Below are positions 61,728-64,000 of a DNA stretch of 64,000 nucleotides, one piece after another. Numbering within the stretch: the first letter of the stretch is position 1; every line of letters starts with the position of its first letter. Origin of the DNA: Sphingosinicella sp. CPCC 101087 (GTDB lineage Bacteria > Pseudomonadota > Alphaproteobacteria > Sphingomonadales > Sphingomonadaceae); assembly GCF_004151485.1 (NCBI RefSeq), contig NZ_SBFF01000015.1, forward strand, positions 1-64,000, given 5' to 3'. A program made the translations under genes and the position numbers. Under the pieces are notes generated by a model. It did no database searches, had not been told where the DNA came from, and saw only the letters and a list, made by a program, of their open reading frames with translations.

Positions 61728-63503
61728 TCAATCGGTGGGCGTATCCGGATTCCTTCCACCGTCAGCGATGAACTTGCGCATCCGCTCCTCGAGCACCGGA
61801 AGCGGGACCGAGCCGAGCGCCAGGATCGCATCATGGAAGTAACGCTGGTCGAACCGTTCCCCGAGTGCGGCTTCCGCCTCGGCCCGGTGACGACGGATCT
61901 GGAGCTCGCCCAGCTTGTAGGCGACAGCCTGTCCCGGCCACGCAATGTAGCGGTCCACCTCGGTCGTGATCTCATGCTCTGAAAGGGCGGTGTTCTTCCG
62001 GAGATAGTCGAGGGCCTGCTCGCGCGACCAGCCGAACGCGTGGATGCCCGTGTCGATCACCAGGCGGCACGCCCGCCACATCTCGTAGGTGAGCCGCCCG
62101 AAGTCCTCGTAGGGAGTCTCGTAGATGCCCATGACGGTGCCCAGCCACTCGGTATAGAGGCCCCAGCCTTCGCCATAGCCCGAGAAATAGGTCTCCTTGC
62201 GGAAGTCCGGACGGTCGGGTCCTTCGAGCGCCAGCGCCGCCTGGAAGCTGTGCCCCGGCGTGCATTCGTGGAGCGTCAGTGCGGCCAGAGTGTAGAGCGG
62301 CCGCGCCGGCAGGTTGTAGGTGTTCATCATGCAATTCTGGAGCCCGCCGCGTCCGCCCGTATAGATGGGCGCCAGCGCATCCGGGACGGGAACGATGCCA
62401 TGCCGGTATCGCGGAAGCAGACCGATCGTTTCCCCCATCATTCCATCGGCCTTCTTCGACACATAAGCGGAATAGGAAAGCAGCTCGCGCGGAGTCTTGG
62501 CGTAGAATTGGGGATCGGTCCGCAGGAAGTGGATGAACTCCTCGAACGTGCCCTGGAACTCCGCCCGTCGCATCGTCGCTTCCATCTCGCCCCGTATCCG
62601 GGCGACCTCCCGAAGGCCGATGTCATGGATCTCGCGCGGGGTCAGCGTCAGCGTCGTGAACTTGTTGATCATGGCCTGATAATAGGCCTCGCCGTCCGGC
62701 AGCTCCGAGGCGCCGAGCGTGTCGCGCGCCTGGGTCATATACTCGCCGCGAATCATCTCGAGCAGCCCGGCGTAGGCCGGGACCGCCGCCTCGCGGATCG
62801 CAGCGGCTCCCTCGGTCCTGAGCCGTGCCTGCTCCGCCTCCGGAATGTTGGACGGCATCCTCTTGAAAGGCTCGTAGAGGGGGTTGCTCTCGTCGGCGGC
62901 CAGATAGGGTTCGATCGTCCGGTCGCGTCCGATCACGGTCACCTTCGGAATGCTGAACCCGCGCGCCAGGCCGGCCCGCATGTTGGCGATGTGCTCGTCG
63001 AAATATCGCGGCACGTCCCGAAGGCGGCCTATATAGCGGCGGTACTGTTCGGCCGTTTCGAAACCGCCCCTGTGAGCGATGTTCGCCCAGAAGAAGGTGT
63101 CTGCATTGAAAGGCGCCTCATAGGCCTTGAACCTGAGGTCGCTCACGAAACCTTCGATCGACGCGCGGAAGACGGCGGCGTTGATCTTCTCTTCCGGCGA
63201 GAGCTCGGCGACGGGGATCGCGTCGAGCTGTGCGAGCACGTTCGTCCAGTAAGCCAGGCGCGCCTGCTGCGAGGCGGCGTCGACCCTCGGAAGATGGTCG
63301 TCGAGCGATTCCGAGCCGGTGCCTTCCAGCCGCGCGGACTGCTCCAGGCGCCATTGCCACTCCGCATTGTAAAGATCCCGAAGCCGCTGATCGGCACTGG
63401 ACGGGGCACTCTGCTGTGCCTGGGCGACCAGCGGTGCAGAGACGGCGGTCGTCGCGGCCAGAGATGCGAGGAAGAGACGGAAGGGCAGTTTCGCGAGCAT
63501 CAT
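61728..63503 (-). CDS. DUF885 family metallopeptidase-like protein (exported)
   Basis: About 591 residues. The signal peptide LAKLPFRLFLASLAATTAVSAPLVAQAQQ is followed by an all-helical domain. The DUF885 zinc signature H412-E413-C-T-P-G-H418 (TLHECTPGHSFQ) and SGYGEGWGLYTEWLG are visible. These proteins are predicted periplasmic or outer-membrane-associated carboxypeptidase-like enzymes common in sphingomonads and xanthomonads. The start at 63503 has GGAG eight bases upstream; the frame is open further, but that part is not protein-like. A perfect palindrome at 63527-63543 lies in the promoter region. Confidence 0.9.
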   Translation of the reverse strand: MMLAKLPFRLFLASLAATTAVSAPLVAQAQQSAPSSADQRLRDLYNAEWQWRLEQSARLEGTGSESLDDHLPRVDAASQQARLAYWTNVLAQLDAIPVAELSPEEKINAAVFRASIEGFVSDLRFKAYEAPFNADTFFWANIAHRGGFETAEQYRRYIGRLRDVPRYFDEHIANMRAGLARGFSIPKVTVIGRDRTIEPYLAADESNPLYEPFKRMPSNIPEAEQARLRTEGAAAIREAAVPAYAGLLEMIRGEYMTQARDTLGASELPDGEAYYQAMINKFTTLTLTPREIHDIGLREVARIRGEMEATMRRAEFQGTFEEFIHFLRTDPQFYAKTPRELLSYSAYVSKKADGMMGETIGLLPRYRHGIVPVPDALAPIYTGGRGGLQNCMMNTYNLPARPLYTLAALTLHECTPGHSFQAALALEGPDRPDFRKETYFSGYGEGWGLYTEWLGTVMGIYETPYEDFGRLTYEMWRACRLVIDTGIHAFGWSREQALDYLRKNTALSEHEITTEVDRYIAWPGQAVAYKLGELQIRRHRAEAEAALGERFDQRYFHDAILALGSVPLPVLEERMRKFIADGGRNPDTPTD

Positions 63504-63526
63504 GCGGGCGCTCCAAGGATCGTTGT

Positions 63527-63543
63527 TCGTATACTCTATACGA
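63527..63543 (-). promoter_or_regulatory. 17-bp perfect palindrome in the DUF885 promoter region
   Basis: TCGTATA-CTC-TATACGA, about 24-40 bases upstream of the DUF885 start codon. The symmetry and GTATAC-like core resemble GntR-family operators, and the TATA-rich arm could double as a -10. No GntR gene is in the window. Confidence 0.5.
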
Positions 63544-63603
63544 TTCCCGAATGGGCGAAGAGTCAAGCTGGTTCGTGGGTCAATGCACGTGCCGAGACCT
63601 GCC

Positions 63604-63624
63604 GCCCCGGCTCGGAGCCGGGGC
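63604..63624 (-). terminator. Possible terminator hairpin after the permease gene
   Basis: GCCCCGGC-TCGGA-GCCGGGGC, an 8-bp GC stem 14 bases beyond the permease stop codon. No T run follows, so it may be a weak terminator or only a stable 3' end. Confidence 0.35.
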
Positions 63625-63637
63625 AGACAGGCTTCGG

Positions 63638-64000
63638 TCAGATCCCGGTCACCACCTTGCCGCGCGAGGCGAGGCTTCGGGCGCGGCCGTAGAGAAGGTA
63701 GACCCCGACTCCGATGAGGTTCCACACGAGGAACCGCACGAGCGTCAGCCCCGGCAGGCTGGCGATCAGATAGATGCAGCCGACGATTGCCAGGGTGCCG
63801 ACCAGATAGGGCGCCGGGCATTTGAAAATGCGCGGCAGGTCCGGACGGGTGCGGCGCAGGATCATCATGCAGCCGCCGACCGCGATGAAGGCGAGCAGGG
63901 TGCCGGCATTGGCAAGCTCGGCGATCTCGTCCAGCCGGAAGAATCCCGCCACCGCGGCGACGAACACGCCCGTCACGGCGGTGATCAGGACCGGGGTTCC
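63638..64000 (-). CDS. Amino-acid permease (APC family), C-terminal part
   Basis: The last 120 residues of a membrane transporter that continues beyond the window end. Three to four hydrophobic helices are visible. The family pattern FFRLDEIAELANAGTLLAFIAVGGCMMILRRTRPDLPRIFKCPAPY is followed by two more helices and a basic tail; it matches the C-terminal region of cationic/general amino-acid permeases of the YfnA/CAT type. The N-terminal part, and so substrate preference, is not visible. Confidence 0.88.
   Translation of the reverse strand, partial: GTPVLITAVTGVFVAAVAGFFRLDEIAELANAGTLLAFIAVGGCMMILRRTRPDLPRIFKCPAPYLVGTLAIVGCIYLIASLPGLTLVRFLVWNLIGVGVYLLYGRARSLASRGKVVTGI

Overview
The window looks like a chromosomal segment of a GC-rich alphaproteobacterium, most likely a sphingomonad (Sphingomonadales). 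Supporting signs are a groES-groEL pair behind a CIRCE element, a DUF6894 protein, small sphingomonad-type proteins, a Crp-type regulator, and three very large TonB-dependent receptors of the 'VTGGASAAYGSDAVAGVVN' type, each placed inside a catabolic gene group. I saw no tRNA, rRNA, insertion sequence, integrase or CRISPR array.

Region by region. 1-5 kb: housekeeping and small genes (groEL, cut by the window edge; groES; an AI-2E family membrane protein; DUF6894; a broken ECF sigma factor). 5.0-8.6 kb: cysJ-cysI, the two subunits of NADPH sulfite reductase. 8.9-15.7 kb: osmoprotection, with treZ followed by the three-gene N-acetylglutaminylglutamine amide (NAGGN) set: amidotransferase, GNAT/ATP-grasp synthetase and M42 peptidase. 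15.7-17.6 kb: an HTH protein, a 61-residue small protein and a Crp/Fnr regulator.

18.3-44.4 kb is a catabolic island: TonB receptor, two LigI-like amidohydrolases, ferredoxin-type reductase, MFS permease, one-component Rieske oxygenase with an SDR, a TetR regulator, a seven-gene operon (CocE-like hydrolase, ribB, flavin reductase, glcDEF, GlcG/HbpS), an LLM flavin monooxygenase, an O-methyltransferase, and a lipoprotein binding protein with a second TonB receptor and an alpha/beta hydrolase. The main promoters share a 16-bp element (TTATA or TTCAA, six bases, TATAA or TTGAA) that overlaps predicted -35 or -10 boxes. I infer one regulon, probably under the resident TetR.

44.5-47.6 kb holds malate synthase G (glcB) divergent from a LysR gene. 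47.7-49 kb holds an exo/endonuclease/phosphatase-fold lipoprotein. 49.2-61.7 kb is a second catabolic island: MFS permease divergent from a third TonB receptor, then a TauD-like dioxygenase, AAHS-type MFS, MarR, D-2-hydroxyacid dehydrogenase, glycerate 2-kinase (frameshifted), epoxide-hydrolase-like protein, a dioxygenase closely resembling TfdA, and a second MarR. Three promoters here carry a different operator, TCGTTAGC-NN-GCTAACGA. TfdA-type ether cleavage releases glyoxylate. GlcB, GlcDEF, the hydroxyacid dehydrogenase and the glycerate kinase all act on glyoxylate, glycolate or glycerate, so the two islands may together handle compounds that release a C2 acid. The actual growth substrates cannot be read from the sequence. 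The window ends with a DUF885 metallopeptidase and the C-terminal part of an amino-acid permease.
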